Assembly: GCA_023428245.1 (NCBI GenBank)
Contig: JAEYYX010000035.1
Span: 1 to 64,000 of the forward strand
Reading direction: 5' to 3'
DNA length: 64,000 nucleotides
DNA from: Pseudomonadota bacterium
Lineage (GTDB): Bacteria; Myxococcota_A; Polyangia; Polyangiales; Polyangiaceae
Shown here in pieces: positions 25,090 through 33,710 of this stretch; positions within the stretch are counted from its first letter, which is position 1; each line of letters opens with the position of its first letter. The translations under genes and the position numbers were made by a program. The notes below the pieces were generated by a model. That model had not been told where the DNA came from, did no database searches, and worked only from the letters and a program-made list of their open reading frames with translations.

Positions 25090-26565
25090 ATGAGTCGAGC
25101 AGACCCAACCGAACAGAAGCGCCCCTCCCCCTCGCCAAGTCGGGACGAGGCCAATGCGAAGGAGCAAGAGCGCCCAGGCAAGCAGGGGCGACTGAAGGTA
25201 GCCGTCATCGGTGCAGGCTGCTCCGGTTTGGTCGCAGCGAAGGAGCTCCGACAGCGCGGACTTGAGCCCGTGGTATTCGAGATGGGCAGTCGCGTCGGCG
25301 GTCTTTGGGTGTTCGGGAACGACAACGGTCGGGGTGGTGCGTATCGCTCTCTCTGCATCAATACCTCTCGGCTCATGACCGAGTTCTCAGACTTTCCGCT
25401 GCCCGCGAGCGCCGGTGACTATCCTGGCCACGAGCAGATGGCGAAATACTTCGCCGACTACGCGGAGCATTTCGATCTGCTTCGCTCGATCCGCTTCCGA
25501 GTCGAAGTCAGGAGCGCCGAGCCGGTCGGAAACGACGAAGGGTATCGCCTCAGCGTCCGAAGCCGCGATAGTGGCTCGGAAGAAGCGCATTTCGTCGACG
25601 CGCTGATCGTGGCCAACGGGCACCATTTCGAGCCATCCCGGCCGCCGTTGCCCGGTCTCGCGCAATTCTCCGGCTCAGTCTTCCACAGCCACGAGTATCT
25701 CGACTCCAAGACGCCCGTCGATCTCTCTGGTCGATCAGTGTGCGTCGTCGGCGCGGGGAACAGCGCGGTCGACATCGCCTCCGAGGCAACGCTCGCGGGC
25801 GCAAGGGTCACAATCGCCATGCGCACCCCGACCTTCATTCTTCCGAAGTACCTCTTCGGAAAGCCGATCGATCAGGGGACGATCATCCCACGGTTTTTGC
25901 CAGGGACGTGGCGGCGAAAAATAGCGACGATGGGCGTCCGGCTTTTCATCGGCAAGATGAGCGACTTTGGCTTACCCGATCCGAGCTACGATGTGGGTCA
26001 GGCGCACCCGACCCTTTCGGACACTCTGCCGAAGCTGGTTCGCTGTGGGCGGGTGCAGGTCCGAGGAGCGATCCGCCGCATCGAAGGCAACAAGATTTGG
26101 TTCGAAGACAAGGACGCTCGAGAGCCCGGCGAGTTTGATGTCTTGATCTTGGCCACAGGCTATCGCGTGTCGTTCCCCTTCTTCTCGCCAGAGCACATCT
26201 CAGCGCCGGACAACACCTTGCCGCTTTTCGGACGCGTTTTCCATCCTCGTCATCGGCGCGTTTTTTTCGTCGGGCTCGCGCAAACCATCGGCGCCATTAC
26301 ACGCACGGCAGAGCTTCAAGCGCGCTGGATCGCCGCGCATCTCAGCGGCGACTACAACCTCCCGGACGCTTCCGAAATCGAGGAAAGTATAAAGGAGAAC
26401 GATGGAGCGATGCGAGCACGCTACGTCCCCTCCACGCGGCACACCATGCAAGTCGACCCCGAAGAATTCCGTCACTTTCTCTCCAAGGAGCTCACGCGGG
26501 GACAGAAGCGAGCGCGGCTCGGCCAGGGCATCCCATTTCAGCACAAACAACGGGAAAATCCATGA
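25090..26565 (+). CDS. Flavin-containing monooxygenase (FMO family)
   Basis: FAD- and NADPH-dependent oxygenase of 491 residues. It has the FAD-binding GAGCSG at 41-46, the FMO fingerprint FSGSVFHSHEYL, the NADPH-binding GAGNSAVDIA, and the late LATGYRVSFPFF motif. There is no signal peptide; the first 35 residues are charged and Pro/Ser-rich. The substrate cannot be told from sequence; FMOs oxygenate soft N or S nucleophiles or act as Baeyer-Villiger enzymes. It diverges from cheA over 186 bases in which I see no clear promoter, and overlaps the next gene by four bases. Confidence 0.9.
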   Translation: MSRADPTEQKRPSPSPSRDEANAKEQERPGKQGRLKVAVIGAGCSGLVAAKELRQRGLEPVVFEMGSRVGGLWVFGNDNGRGGAYRSLCINTSRLMTEFSDFPLPASAGDYPGHEQMAKYFADYAEHFDLLRSIRFRVEVRSAEPVGNDEGYRLSVRSRDSGSEEAHFVDALIVANGHHFEPSRPPLPGLAQFSGSVFHSHEYLDSKTPVDLSGRSVCVVGAGNSAVDIASEATLAGARVTIAMRTPTFILPKYLFGKPIDQGTIIPRFLPGTWRRKIATMGVRLFIGKMSDFGLPDPSYDVGQAHPTLSDTLPKLVRCGRVQVRGAIRRIEGNKIWFEDKDAREPGEFDVLILATGYRVSFPFFSPEHISAPDNTLPLFGRVFHPRHRRVFFVGLAQTIGAITRTAELQARWIAAHLSGDYNLPDASEIEESIKENDGAMRARYVPSTRHTMQVDPEEFRHFLSKELTRGQKRARLGQGIPFQHKQRENP

Positions 26566-27383
26566 ACCGATCTCGCTGGCTCACCGCCCTTTCTTTGCTC
26601 ATCGCAGCGCTGAGCGCTGTGGAGCCGCGCGGGGCTATCTTCGCGCTCCTCCTCAACTGCATCGCCCTCGCCGCACTACCCCCGAAAGACTCCGAGAAGC
26701 ACGGAGCACCTCGTCTCGATCTCATCGCCCTCGTCGGTGCACTCGCGCTCAATGTCCTATCTCTCGGACGCTTCGTAGTGCGCGAGGCCATGCCTGGTAT
26801 TTCCGACGCGCGCGTCCGCGACGAGAGCGGTCGCGCCGTGTCGCGGCTCCGCGAGATCCTGTTCGCCGAAGACGCGTTTCGGCGGCTTGCACCGATTGAT
26901 CCGGATGGTGACAAGCAGGGAAGCGCAGGACTGCTCGCAGAGCTCTCGGGCGATGTGCCTGTGCGGGGCTCTGATCGGCCGCTCGAGCTCCCGCCCCTCG
27001 CGCCGCGTTTCGCTCCACGCGTGATCACTGATCATGGCCCCGCCTTCGAAGAAGGAGAGTTTCTCTATTACGTCTGTTTGCCCCAAAAGGACGGAAGCTA
27101 TTCGGCGCGGCCTTCGGGGGAAATCGATGACGAGAAGGCCGAGCGCAGTTTCCTCGCTTACGCGTGGCCGGCCAGCGATCAAGGGCGCTTCACCGTGACC
27201 TACTTCATTGATCAGGACGAGGAAATCGGCGAAACAGCCCAGGGCACAGCGCCCCCTTGGGCCGGACCCTTCCGAGCTCCCCCCTGTGACGCTGCCGTTC
27301 GTCCAGAGACGCGGGCCCTCTTCTCTCCTTGGAAAGGGAAAAAAGCCCGACCCCGAACATCGGAGCCCGGATCGCCCGACTGA
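26562..27383 (+). CDS. Membrane-anchored protein of unknown function coupled to the FMO
   Basis: A 273-residue protein with two N-terminal hydrophobic segments (about 7-45 and 52-70) followed by a hydrophilic, probably periplasmic domain. The domain has EGEFLYYVCLPQKDGSYSA and SFLAYAWPASDQGRFTVTYFI, which recalls the fold of processed pseudopilin-like or DUF2950 proteins, though I cannot assign it. The start overlaps the FMO stop (ATGA), suggesting co-translation. The C-terminus is Pro/Arg-rich and may be unstructured. No catalytic motif is seen. Confidence 0.6.
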   Translation: MNRSRWLTALSLLIAALSAVEPRGAIFALLLNCIALAALPPKDSEKHGAPRLDLIALVGALALNVLSLGRFVVREAMPGISDARVRDESGRAVSRLREILFAEDAFRRLAPIDPDGDKQGSAGLLAELSGDVPVRGSDRPLELPPLAPRFAPRVITDHGPAFEEGEFLYYVCLPQKDGSYSARPSGEIDDEKAERSFLAYAWPASDQGRFTVTYFIDQDEEIGETAQGTAPPWAGPFRAPPCDAAVRPETRALFSPWKGKKARPRTSEPGSPD

Positions 27384-27429
27384 TCGTTTCGTGATAACGA
27401 ACCGTCCGCCGGCCACAAACGGAGAACGG

Positions 27430-27726
27430 ATGTCAAAAGACCTAGAGACGACCGAGAGCGACGCGCATCTCGAAGCCGAGGGGGCGCTGCCCCCCGTGGT
27501 GCTCCGAATGGTGGTCGAAGTCCGCTCGGACGGGAGTCGGACTGTCGCGCGCGGGGCGGTCGAGGACATTGCCACCGGCGAACGAGTCCAGGTCAAAATC
27601 GACAATTTCTCCCCGCTCCTCCTCGGCAAAGAAATCACGCGCGCGCTCATCAGCCTTCCTTCACTTGCGAAGCGCGCTGCCGTACGAATGCTCCTTCCGC
27701 GCATGACGGGCTCGAAGAACGACTGA
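27430..27726 (+). CDS. Small conserved-looking protein of unknown function (98 residues)
   Basis: Begins at the ATG at 27430 with GGAG eight bases upstream. After an acidic N-terminal tail it has an amphipathic beta/helix segment (PPVVLRMVVEVRSDGSRTVA...GERVQVKIDNFSPL) and a basic C-terminal helix (ITRALISLPSLAKRAAVRMLL). It is cytoplasmic by prediction and sits six bases before dus, so it is likely in that transcript. I do not recognise the family. Confidence 0.6.
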   Translation: MSKDLETTESDAHLEAEGALPPVVLRMVVEVRSDGSRTVARGAVEDIATGERVQVKIDNFSPLLLGKEITRALISLPSLAKRAAVRMLLPRMTGSKND

Positions 27727-27731
27727 AGAAC

Positions 27732-28922
27732 ATGTCTAGCTCCCCCGCGATCCAATACGTCAGCCCCAAGAATGCAGACGTTCCGCCGGCCCAAAAGGGC
27801 GAGTTCGCTCCGTTGACCCTGGGTCCGCTCACGGTTTGGCCTCCTGTCGTGCTCGCGCCCATGGCGGGCGTGACGAACTACCCGTTCCGTGCAGTGTGCA
27901 GGAAGTACGGAGCTGGTCTCTATGTGAGTGAGATGATCACGGCGCGTCCTCTCGCCGAAGGCAACCAAAAGACGCTCCACCTCGCAGATTTCGGCGACGA
28001 AGAGTCGCCCCGCAGCCTTCAGCTTTATGGCGTCGATCCAATGTATGTGGGTCGAGCGGTCGAGCGACTCGTCGGCGAAGGGCGGGTCGATCACATCGAC
28101 ATGAACTTTGGCTGTCCGGTTCGAAAGGTGACGCGAAAAGGCGGAGGCGCCGCCTTGCCTCTCAGAGCGAAGCTCCTCGCCGCCATCGTGCGCGCTGCCG
28201 TAAAAGCGGCAGAACCTGCGAAGGTCCCGGTGACCATCAAGTTCAGGATCGGGGTGAACGATGAGCTCATCACATTCCGTGATGCCGGACGTGTCGGCCA
28301 GGAAGAAGGCTGCGCTGCAGTGGGACTCCACGCGCGCACAGCGGCACAGCTTTATGATGGTGAAGCTCGCTGGGAAGCGATCGCCGAGCTGAAGTCCCTT
28401 GTAAAGATCCCTGTCCTCGGCAACGGCGACATCTGGGAGGCCGCTGACGCGCTCCGAATGATGCGAACGACCGGCTGCGATGGCGTGATCGTCGGACGCG
28501 GCTGCCTCGGACGCCCCTGGCTCTTCCGTGACCTCGCGGACATGCTCTCCGGGCGGATGCCGGCCGAACCCCCAAGGCTCTTTGAGGTTCTCGAGATCAT
28601 GCTGGACCACGCAACCCGCCTCTGCGCCTGGGTCGGCGAGGAGCGAGGAATCTCCGCTTTCCGCCGGCACTCGACCTGGTACACGAAGGGCTTCCGCGGG
28701 AGCGCTCCGGCCCGGGCCAAGTTCATGACCGCCCAAACGCTGAGCGATCTTCGGGAAATTGTTGGCAGTTTCGAGCGCGATGAGCCGTTCCCCGTGTCGG
28801 CCCTCAGGGTCCCACGAGGTAAGACCAGCGGAACCCAGCAAGTTTCTCTGCCTGAAGGCTACCTAGAGACCCTCGACGACACGACTCCTCCGGAGGATGA
28901 TGGGAGCGCGGACGGAGGGTAG
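27732..28922 (+). CDS. dus: tRNA-dihydrouridine synthase, DusB-like
   Basis: FMN enzyme reducing specific uridines in tRNA. The TIM barrel begins VVLAPMAGVTNYPFR; the catalytic Cys lies in DMNFGCPVRKVTRKGGG, followed by VPVTIKFRIGVND, the LHARTAAQLYDG strand, PVLGNGDIW and VIVGRGCLGRPWLFRD, all standard Dus motifs. The 396-residue length exceeds the usual 320-340 through an N-terminal tail of about 35 residues and a C-terminal acidic tail. Assignment to DusB rather than DusA or DusC is by overall resemblance. Confidence 0.92.
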   Translation: MSSSPAIQYVSPKNADVPPAQKGEFAPLTLGPLTVWPPVVLAPMAGVTNYPFRAVCRKYGAGLYVSEMITARPLAEGNQKTLHLADFGDEESPRSLQLYGVDPMYVGRAVERLVGEGRVDHIDMNFGCPVRKVTRKGGGAALPLRAKLLAAIVRAAVKAAEPAKVPVTIKFRIGVNDELITFRDAGRVGQEEGCAAVGLHARTAAQLYDGEARWEAIAELKSLVKIPVLGNGDIWEAADALRMMRTTGCDGVIVGRGCLGRPWLFRDLADMLSGRMPAEPPRLFEVLEIMLDHATRLCAWVGEERGISAFRRHSTWYTKGFRGSAPARAKFMTAQTLSDLREIVGSFERDEPFPVSALRVPRGKTSGTQQVSLPEGYLETLDDTTPPEDDGSADGG

Positions 28923-28945
28923 CGCCGCTCCGCACGGGATGCGCC

Positions 28946-29656
28946 ATGCTCGAAACGAACAGGCCTGAAGATCCTGGAGATTCCACGGGTGGAGTGGTGG
29001 AGTCGGTGATCCCCGAATCCGGAGGCACATCCGTCACCTTTCGACCGGGGACCGCGCGCTTCTTGCCGGACCTCGAGCGGAAGCCTTGGTGGATCGCGCC
29101 GGGTGCCATCGTTGTCATTCCTCTGTTTGTGATGTTGCTCGCCGCTTGGGCGATCCCTGAGCGCATTGGCTCGAACATCGAGCAGGTGAACCAAGAAACG
29201 ATTCGGAGCACGAGGACACGCGGCGAACGTGATTCGTCGACGGCAAGAGAGCGCTGGGCCGCCGAGCCGCCGGAGCAAGCTGAGGAAGGCGAGACGGGAG
29301 CGAGGACGGAAGAGGCGACATCCAGAAAGCCGGAGAGAACGATCCGCTCCCGGCGTGGCTCCGGTGCAGAGACTCCGCGACGCGGTTTCTCCCCGGTGAG
29401 AGAGCGCGAATACACACCTCCGCCACCTCCGCCTCCGCCCCCACCGGTCTCCGCGCCCGAGCCCAGTCCCGAGCCCCCCCCTCCCATCGCGGGCGCGACG
29501 CGAAGCGGCGAGGTACTCCGCGTCGTCCAGCCGCAAGACGCAGACCCTCCCCCAGAGCAAGAAGCAGCAGCTGAGCCCGCGGCTGCCGATGGGGCGCTCC
29601 CGACGCCCAGCGAAGTTCCTGATTCGCCGGAAGCTCCCGCCGAGCCCGTCGAATAG
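28946..29656 (+). CDS. Single-pass membrane protein with a proline-rich domain, unknown function
   Basis: A 236-residue protein with a roughly 45-residue cytoplasmic stretch, one membrane helix (about 51-71, APGAIVVIPLFVMLLAAWAI), a charged Arg/Glu region, a run of about ten prolines (near 152-161), then Pro/Glu/Ala-rich sequence to the end. The layout resembles a TonB-type spanning protein, but no TonB C-terminal domain is present. Composition-biased and probably extended in the periplasm. It starts 23 bases after dus. Confidence 0.6.
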   Translation: MLETNRPEDPGDSTGGVVESVIPESGGTSVTFRPGTARFLPDLERKPWWIAPGAIVVIPLFVMLLAAWAIPERIGSNIEQVNQETIRSTRTRGERDSSTARERWAAEPPEQAEEGETGARTEEATSRKPERTIRSRRGSGAETPRRGFSPVREREYTPPPPPPPPPPVSAPEPSPEPPPPIAGATRSGEVLRVVQPQDADPPPEQEAAAEPAAADGALPTPSEVPDSPEAPAEPVE

Positions 29657-29685
29657 CTCCCCGAAGCAAGAGCGGGCGACGATCC

Positions 29686-30057
29686 TCAGAAGCCGCCGCG
29701 AAAACGCTCGATCTTTCGGCGATCCTGTTTCGTGGGTCGCCCCGCCCCTCGCTCACGCGCCGCGACAATCGGGTCCTTCGGGGGCGGCGGCGGGGACATA
29801 TCTTCGTAGTATGTACGGGCCAGCGCTGGCGAAGCGCGCTTGTTCGCAAGCTCGAGAACTCTCACAATCGTTCGTCCGCGCGGCGCGAGCGCCTCGATCT
29901 TGTCACCGACCATCACTGTTCGGCTTGAACGGACAGGCTGTCCTTCAATGAGCACATTCCCGCGCTCACAGGCTTCCTGGGCTCCCGTGCGCGACTTGAA
30001 GATGCGCGCTGCGGTCAGCCATTGATCAACGCGCACCTTGTCTCCAGGTGCTACCAT
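29686..30057 (-). CDS. hslR: S4-domain RNA-binding protein, Hsp15/HslR-like
   Basis: A 123-residue protein with an S4 domain at about 8-55 (VRVDQWLTAARIFKSRTGAQEACERGNVLIEG) and a basic C-terminal tail (RGAGRPTKQDRRKIERF) as in Hsp15, which binds stalled 50S subunits carrying nascent chain. It follows the flavin reductase gene by three bases on the same strand and converges with the proline-rich membrane protein gene. Confidence 0.85.
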   Translation of the reverse strand: MVAPGDKVRVDQWLTAARIFKSRTGAQEACERGNVLIEGQPVRSSRTVMVGDKIEALAPRGRTIVRVLELANKRASPALARTYYEDMSPPPPPKDPIVAARERGAGRPTKQDRRKIERFRGGF

Positions 30058-30060
30058 AAA

Positions 30061-30759
30061 CTAATAGCCCTCCTGATGAATCTGTGAGCTCGCGAGACCC
30101 GCGCTTCTCAGCAGAGCTGCGATCGAACTCGCCATCGCTTGATTCCCCACAACGATCGCGCGCGCATGACCGAGGGCTGACGCCGCTTCCGAAAGCAAAC
30201 TGAGGGCCTCGTCTTGGATCCGACCGCGCCCGAACTGCCACTCTCCGAGCTCCTGGGACACGAAGGGACGATAGTCGAGGCCCTGCTTCGATAGCTCCTC
30301 GAACTCTCCGTGAAAGAGAGAGTTTTGGCTATCCTTGTGCCCGACGATCAGACTCACCCCCTGAAGACGCCCCGAACGAGCTTGGATGATGGCGCGGAGC
30401 GGTGCCACCCCCGTGCCAATGCCAAAAAGCCAAAGGGGCGAGTCTTCAATCGAGAAAGGTATACCTCCGAGCGGCTCGCTGATGGTGACATCTTCGGCCG
30501 CTCGGAGGGCCCGCGTCAGCTCCGGGCGCTCAACGGTTGCGACGCAGAGCTCAAACTCGCCAGGCTGGGAGTCGTCGGGAGCGGACGCAAAAGAGTAATA
30601 GGCATCCGGCGCCGCGCCGAACTGCACTCGGAGGAACTGGCCCGCCGCGTAGTCGTACGCCCCTTCGACCTGGAAGCGGACCAGAGTCGCGCGGGGCGAG
30701 AGCGGCGTGCTAGACAGGACTCGGGCCAGGCGGCGCCCCGCTGGCGCTCTTTCGATCAT
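30061..30759 (-). CDS. Ferredoxin-NADP+ reductase-like flavin oxidoreductase
   Basis: A 232-residue protein with the two-domain FNR fold. The FAD domain has the YSFASAP motif (a variant of RxYS-type FAD binding) and the GQFLRVQFG strand; the NAD(P) domain has WLFGIGTGVAPLRAIIQ and VIVGHKDSQNSLFHGEFEEL, with a C-terminal ...VVGNQAMASSIAALL. No iron-sulphur domain is fused, so the partner is unknown. I start it at the ATG at 30759 rather than 30837, which would overlap the divergent gene. Confidence 0.85.
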   Translation of the reverse strand: MIERAPAGRRLARVLSSTPLSPRATLVRFQVEGAYDYAAGQFLRVQFGAAPDAYYSFASAPDDSQPGEFELCVATVERPELTRALRAAEDVTISEPLGGIPFSIEDSPLWLFGIGTGVAPLRAIIQARSGRLQGVSLIVGHKDSQNSLFHGEFEELSKQGLDYRPFVSQELGEWQFGRGRIQDEALSLLSEAASALGHARAIVVGNQAMASSIAALLRSAGLASSQIHQEGY

Positions 30760-30801
30760 ACGACCCCTGTTTATCGCGCAAATTTTCGCCTCCGCAAAGC
30801 C

Positions 30802-31419
30802 GTGAACTACCTCGGACACGCCGTCCTCGCCTTCCATGTAGCCGAAGATCCAGCATTTGCGCTCGGAGCCATGCTGCCGGACCTAGCCTCGATGGCAGGC
30901 TTCTCGATCGACGAGGTCGAACCGAGGGTGTCGGCTGGAGTACGATTTCACCACCAAACCGACGCCATCTTCCATGAAGCACCCGAGTTCATTGAGGGGC
31001 AGCGATTCGTCAGACAACGTCTCCTTGAGCTGGGCGTCCGCAAGGGGCCGGCGCGAGCTATGGCGCATATCGGCATCGAGTTCATGATCGACGCCGCCTT
31101 CGTTCCGCACGAAGGCTATCTCGATGCCCTCGCGCTGGGCGCAAAGGACATGGGTATTTGGCGCTCGGGGGGTCCCACTGCATCGAGAGCAGCCGCGCTC
31201 TGCGATCGCCTCTATGCGCTCGCTTGGACGCCTCACGAAGTCAGCCCCGAGCGGCTCTCTGAGCGACTCATGGGAGCACTCCGCAGCCGAATTCGCTTAG
31301 CTCCCCTCGGCCGCGAAGCGACAGTTGCAGCAGAACTATTGGCTGAACAAAGGCACCACTATCAAATCCTCGCTCCCCAAATTGCATCCTACGTTCTGAC
31401 CAAAGTCAGAGCGCCCTGA
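30802..31419 (+). CDS. Acyl-carrier-protein phosphodiesterase-like (AcpH/DUF479) protein
   Basis: A 205-residue protein starting at a GTG (VNYLGHAVLAFHVAED). It resembles AcpH, which removes phosphopantetheine from ACP: the opening NYLxHxxLA, then ALGAMLPDLAS, GVRFHHQTDAIFHEAPEF and an AHIGIEFMIDA segment with conserved His and Asp residues typical of an HD-like metal site. Similarity is distant, so phosphodiesterase activity is inference. It diverges from the flavin reductase gene by 42 bases. Confidence 0.65.
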   Translation: MNYLGHAVLAFHVAEDPAFALGAMLPDLASMAGFSIDEVEPRVSAGVRFHHQTDAIFHEAPEFIEGQRFVRQRLLELGVRKGPARAMAHIGIEFMIDAAFVPHEGYLDALALGAKDMGIWRSGGPTASRAAALCDRLYALAWTPHEVSPERLSERLMGALRSRIRLAPLGREATVAAELLAEQRHHYQILAPQIASYVLTKVRAP

Positions 31420-31430
31420 TTTTTGCGAAT

Positions 31431-31457
31431 CCCGGGGCTTCCGCGGGTTCCTTTTTC
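31431..31457 (+). terminator. Likely intrinsic terminator after the AcpH-like gene
   Basis: CCCGGGGCTTCCGCGGG folds into a short stem with one internal mismatch and is followed by TTCCTTTTT. It sits 11 bases past the stop at 31419. Confidence 0.5.
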
Positions 31458-31486
31458 CAATAAATCGAGGATATTCTCACGAGAAC

Positions 31487-32038
31487 ATGACGTCCCGAGC
31501 TTACTCCTTCACTCATTCCTCACACCTCCTCCGCCTCGTCTCCGCGCTCGCCCTGCTCTGCGCAGTGCTCGTTTGTGCGCCAAAGAGTGCGCAAGCTGAG
31601 AACCTGATCCGCCGTCCTGGCGCCCACAACCGCTACTCCTTCGAGCTCGAACCCCATCTGAACATCCACTGGGGCGGCGGGGGGAGGCACGCCCACGTAG
31701 GTCCGGGCATTCGAGCCTCGATCCCGTTCATGCACAATGGTCCGATCAGCTCGATCAACAACAACATGGCGATCACGTTCGGTCTGGACTTCTACTTCCC
31801 GCCGGGAGGCTTTGCCGCCGCGATCCCGGTCGCCGCGCAGTGGAACTTCTATTTCACGGACATCGTGAGCGTTCTGGGTGAAGTCGGTGTCGTTGGAAAC
31901 TTCGCAAGCCATGGCATCAACCTCCACGTCCTCGACCCGTACATCCAGGGCGGCGGTCGCTTCCAGTTCGGCAAGGTCGGCGTGCTCGTTCGAGTCGGCT
32001 ACCCGAGCTTCTCGGTGGGCGCGAACTTCCAATTCTAA
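31487..32038 (+). CDS. Small outer-membrane beta-barrel-like protein
   Basis: A 183-residue protein with a signal peptide ending at about residue 37 (CAPKSAQA-EN). The mature part alternates short hydrophobic strands (VGPGIRASIPF, AITFGLDFYFPP, VAAQWNFYF, VLVRVGYPSFSVGANFQF) and ends with Phe, the usual recognition mark for outer-membrane assembly. The strand count is small (about eight). Function unknown. Its TAA overlaps the ATG of the FadR-family regulator (TAATG). Confidence 0.7.
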   Translation: MTSRAYSFTHSSHLLRLVSALALLCAVLVCAPKSAQAENLIRRPGAHNRYSFELEPHLNIHWGGGGRHAHVGPGIRASIPFMHNGPISSINNNMAITFGLDFYFPPGGFAAAIPVAAQWNFYFTDIVSVLGEVGVVGNFASHGINLHVLDPYIQGGGRFQFGKVGVLVRVGYPSFSVGANFQF

Positions 32039-32847
32039 TGACACAACCCGAGTCGAAGCCTGCCAAAGGCGCCAGCCCCAACATTGCTGCCAGCATCTAT
32101 CGAGATCTGACGCGCCAAATTCTCTCGGGCGCCTTGGCCCCAGGCTCTCGTCTCCCCGGCGAACGAGAGCTCGCAGCCCAATATAAGACGAACCGAAACA
32201 CCCTACGCGAGGCGGTCAGACGCCTCGAACAGATGCGCTTGGTCACCGTGCGGCACGGGCAAGGGGTCACGGTGAGCGACTTCCGCCGAACCGGGACGAT
32301 GGAGCTTCTGTCTCCACTCCTCGAGAGCTCAAGAGACTTCAGCGAGCTCGCTAACATCGTACGTGACCTGCTGCCCGCCCGACTCATCGTCCTCGAGTTC
32401 GCTGCGCGCTTGGCTGTCGCACGGGCGGACCGAACCGACATCGAGCGCATCCGCGACATCACCGATCTGCTTATCTCAGCCGCGTCGATCGGAGACACCA
32501 ACATCATCGCCAAAGGCTTCCAAAGGTGGCTCGAGGCGATCATCGATGCGGCCCACTCCGTCGCCATTCGCTGGGTAGCAAACCCATTCCTCGACTCCTA
32601 CCGGGAGGTGCTCGAGCGTTACCCGACGCTATGGGTCCTCGATCCACAGTTTGCCGACCACCTCACAAAATTCCACAAGGCCTTGGTGAGCGGTGATGAG
32701 CAGGGCGCTGTGCTCGCCCTTAGGAACTATTACCAGAAGATCGACGGCGTCGTTGCCGGGAGTTTCGACCGTGTTGCTCACGCAATGACGCCTCCCGCAG
32801 CTCAGAAACCAGCGCCGCCGTCCCTCAGCACCACGAAGTCGCGCTGA
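32038..32847 (+). CDS. GntR-family transcription regulator, FadR subgroup
   Basis: A 269-residue regulator. The N-terminal winged helix (about 15-85) has SIYRDLTRQILSGALAPGSRLPGERELA, the GntR signature, and YKTNRNTLREAVRRLEQMRLV as the recognition helix. The remaining all-helical domain is of the FCD/FadR type that binds acyl or carboxylate ligands; metal-ligand residues are not obvious. Translational overlap with the preceding barrel protein suggests both answer the same signal; the ligand is unknown. Confidence 0.88.
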   Translation: MTQPESKPAKGASPNIAASIYRDLTRQILSGALAPGSRLPGERELAAQYKTNRNTLREAVRRLEQMRLVTVRHGQGVTVSDFRRTGTMELLSPLLESSRDFSELANIVRDLLPARLIVLEFAARLAVARADRTDIERIRDITDLLISAASIGDTNIIAKGFQRWLEAIIDAAHSVAIRWVANPFLDSYREVLERYPTLWVLDPQFADHLTKFHKALVSGDEQGAVLALRNYYQKIDGVVAGSFDRVAHAMTPPAAQKPAPPSLSTTKSR

Positions 32848-32849
32848 AC

Positions 32850-33695
32850 GTGGCGAAGCTCTTAGTTCTCGGCGCAGGGTATGTCGGCCAGGAGATCTTG
32901 CGGCTCGGCGCCCGCGCGGGCGATACCTGTTTCGCCGTATCGCGCAGCGCCTCTTCGAACCTGAAAGGAGTCCGCTCCCTCACAGCGGACGTCACCGATC
33001 CCGGGAGCCTGTCCACACTCCACCAGGAGATCGGGGATGTCGACGATATCGTCTACGCAATCGCACCTGGAGCAGCGGTTGAGGAGGCGTACGAGAGGAC
33101 CTACGTCATAGGGCTCAGCCGTGCGCTCGCAGAGTTCCAAGGTGCACGTCTTTTCTTGATCTCGACGACGCGCGTCTATGGATCTCGCTCCGGAGAGCTC
33201 GTCGACGACAAGACAGAGGCACTTTCAGACGACGCATGCGGAGAGCTCATTCTCGAAGGCGAGAAGCTCGTCCGAGGCGAGAGTGCGCGGAACGTGATCC
33301 TCCGCGCGAGCGGAATCTATGGACCCGGCCGAACAAGGCTGGCCGAAAGCCTCCTTTCCCAAGAGCTGCCGGTCGAGCTCCAAGGAACCATCACGAACCG
33401 CATCCACCGCGACGATCTCGCCGGCCTCGTCTCCTTTCTCCGCTCTCGGGACGACGCGGGAACCTTCGTCGCAAGCGATCCGAATCCCGCCGCCCTCGGA
33501 GAGATGCAGCGCGAGCTCAAGAGCCTCCAAGAGCGGCTCGCTTTCACTCCCGAACGACAGAAGTCTACTCGCACCCGGCGCTCGAAAAGCCGCCGGGTCC
33601 TGCCGACGCGCCTCTTGGCGCTTGGTTACGATTTTCTCTACCCGAGCTTCCGCGAAGGGTACGCGAGCATCTTCAGGCGGCGCGCGTCCGCGTGA
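32850..33695 (+). CDS. NAD(P)-dependent epimerase/dehydratase-like protein
   Basis: A 281-residue Rossmann protein starting at a GTG (VAKLLVLGAGYVGQEILR), with the dinucleotide-binding GAGYVG. FLISTTRVYGSRSGEL contains the Ser and Tyr of an extended SDR, and a later segment (NVILRASGIYGPGRTRLA) is typical of nucleotide-sugar epimerases. The usual Lys of YxxxK is not evident, so it may be atypical, like YeeZ. It follows the GntR gene by two bases. The C-terminal tail is Arg-rich. Confidence 0.78.
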   Translation: MAKLLVLGAGYVGQEILRLGARAGDTCFAVSRSASSNLKGVRSLTADVTDPGSLSTLHQEIGDVDDIVYAIAPGAAVEEAYERTYVIGLSRALAEFQGARLFLISTTRVYGSRSGELVDDKTEALSDDACGELILEGEKLVRGESARNVILRASGIYGPGRTRLAESLLSQELPVELQGTITNRIHRDDLAGLVSFLRSRDDAGTFVASDPNPAALGEMQRELKSLQERLAFTPERQKSTRTRRSKSRRVLPTRLLALGYDFLYPSFREGYASIFRRRASA

Positions 33696-33710
33696 CGCTT
33701 GTCGCTATGT

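Noticed and set aside
26757..28841. A 694-codon open frame on the minus strand opposite dus
   Set aside because: It is antisense to dus and the FMO-coupled gene, shows no domain signature and has the composition of a shadow frame in GC-rich DNA.
30310..30801. A longer start for the AcpH-like protein
   Set aside because: The extra codons are antisense to the flavin reductase gene; the family N-terminus begins at the GTG at 30802.
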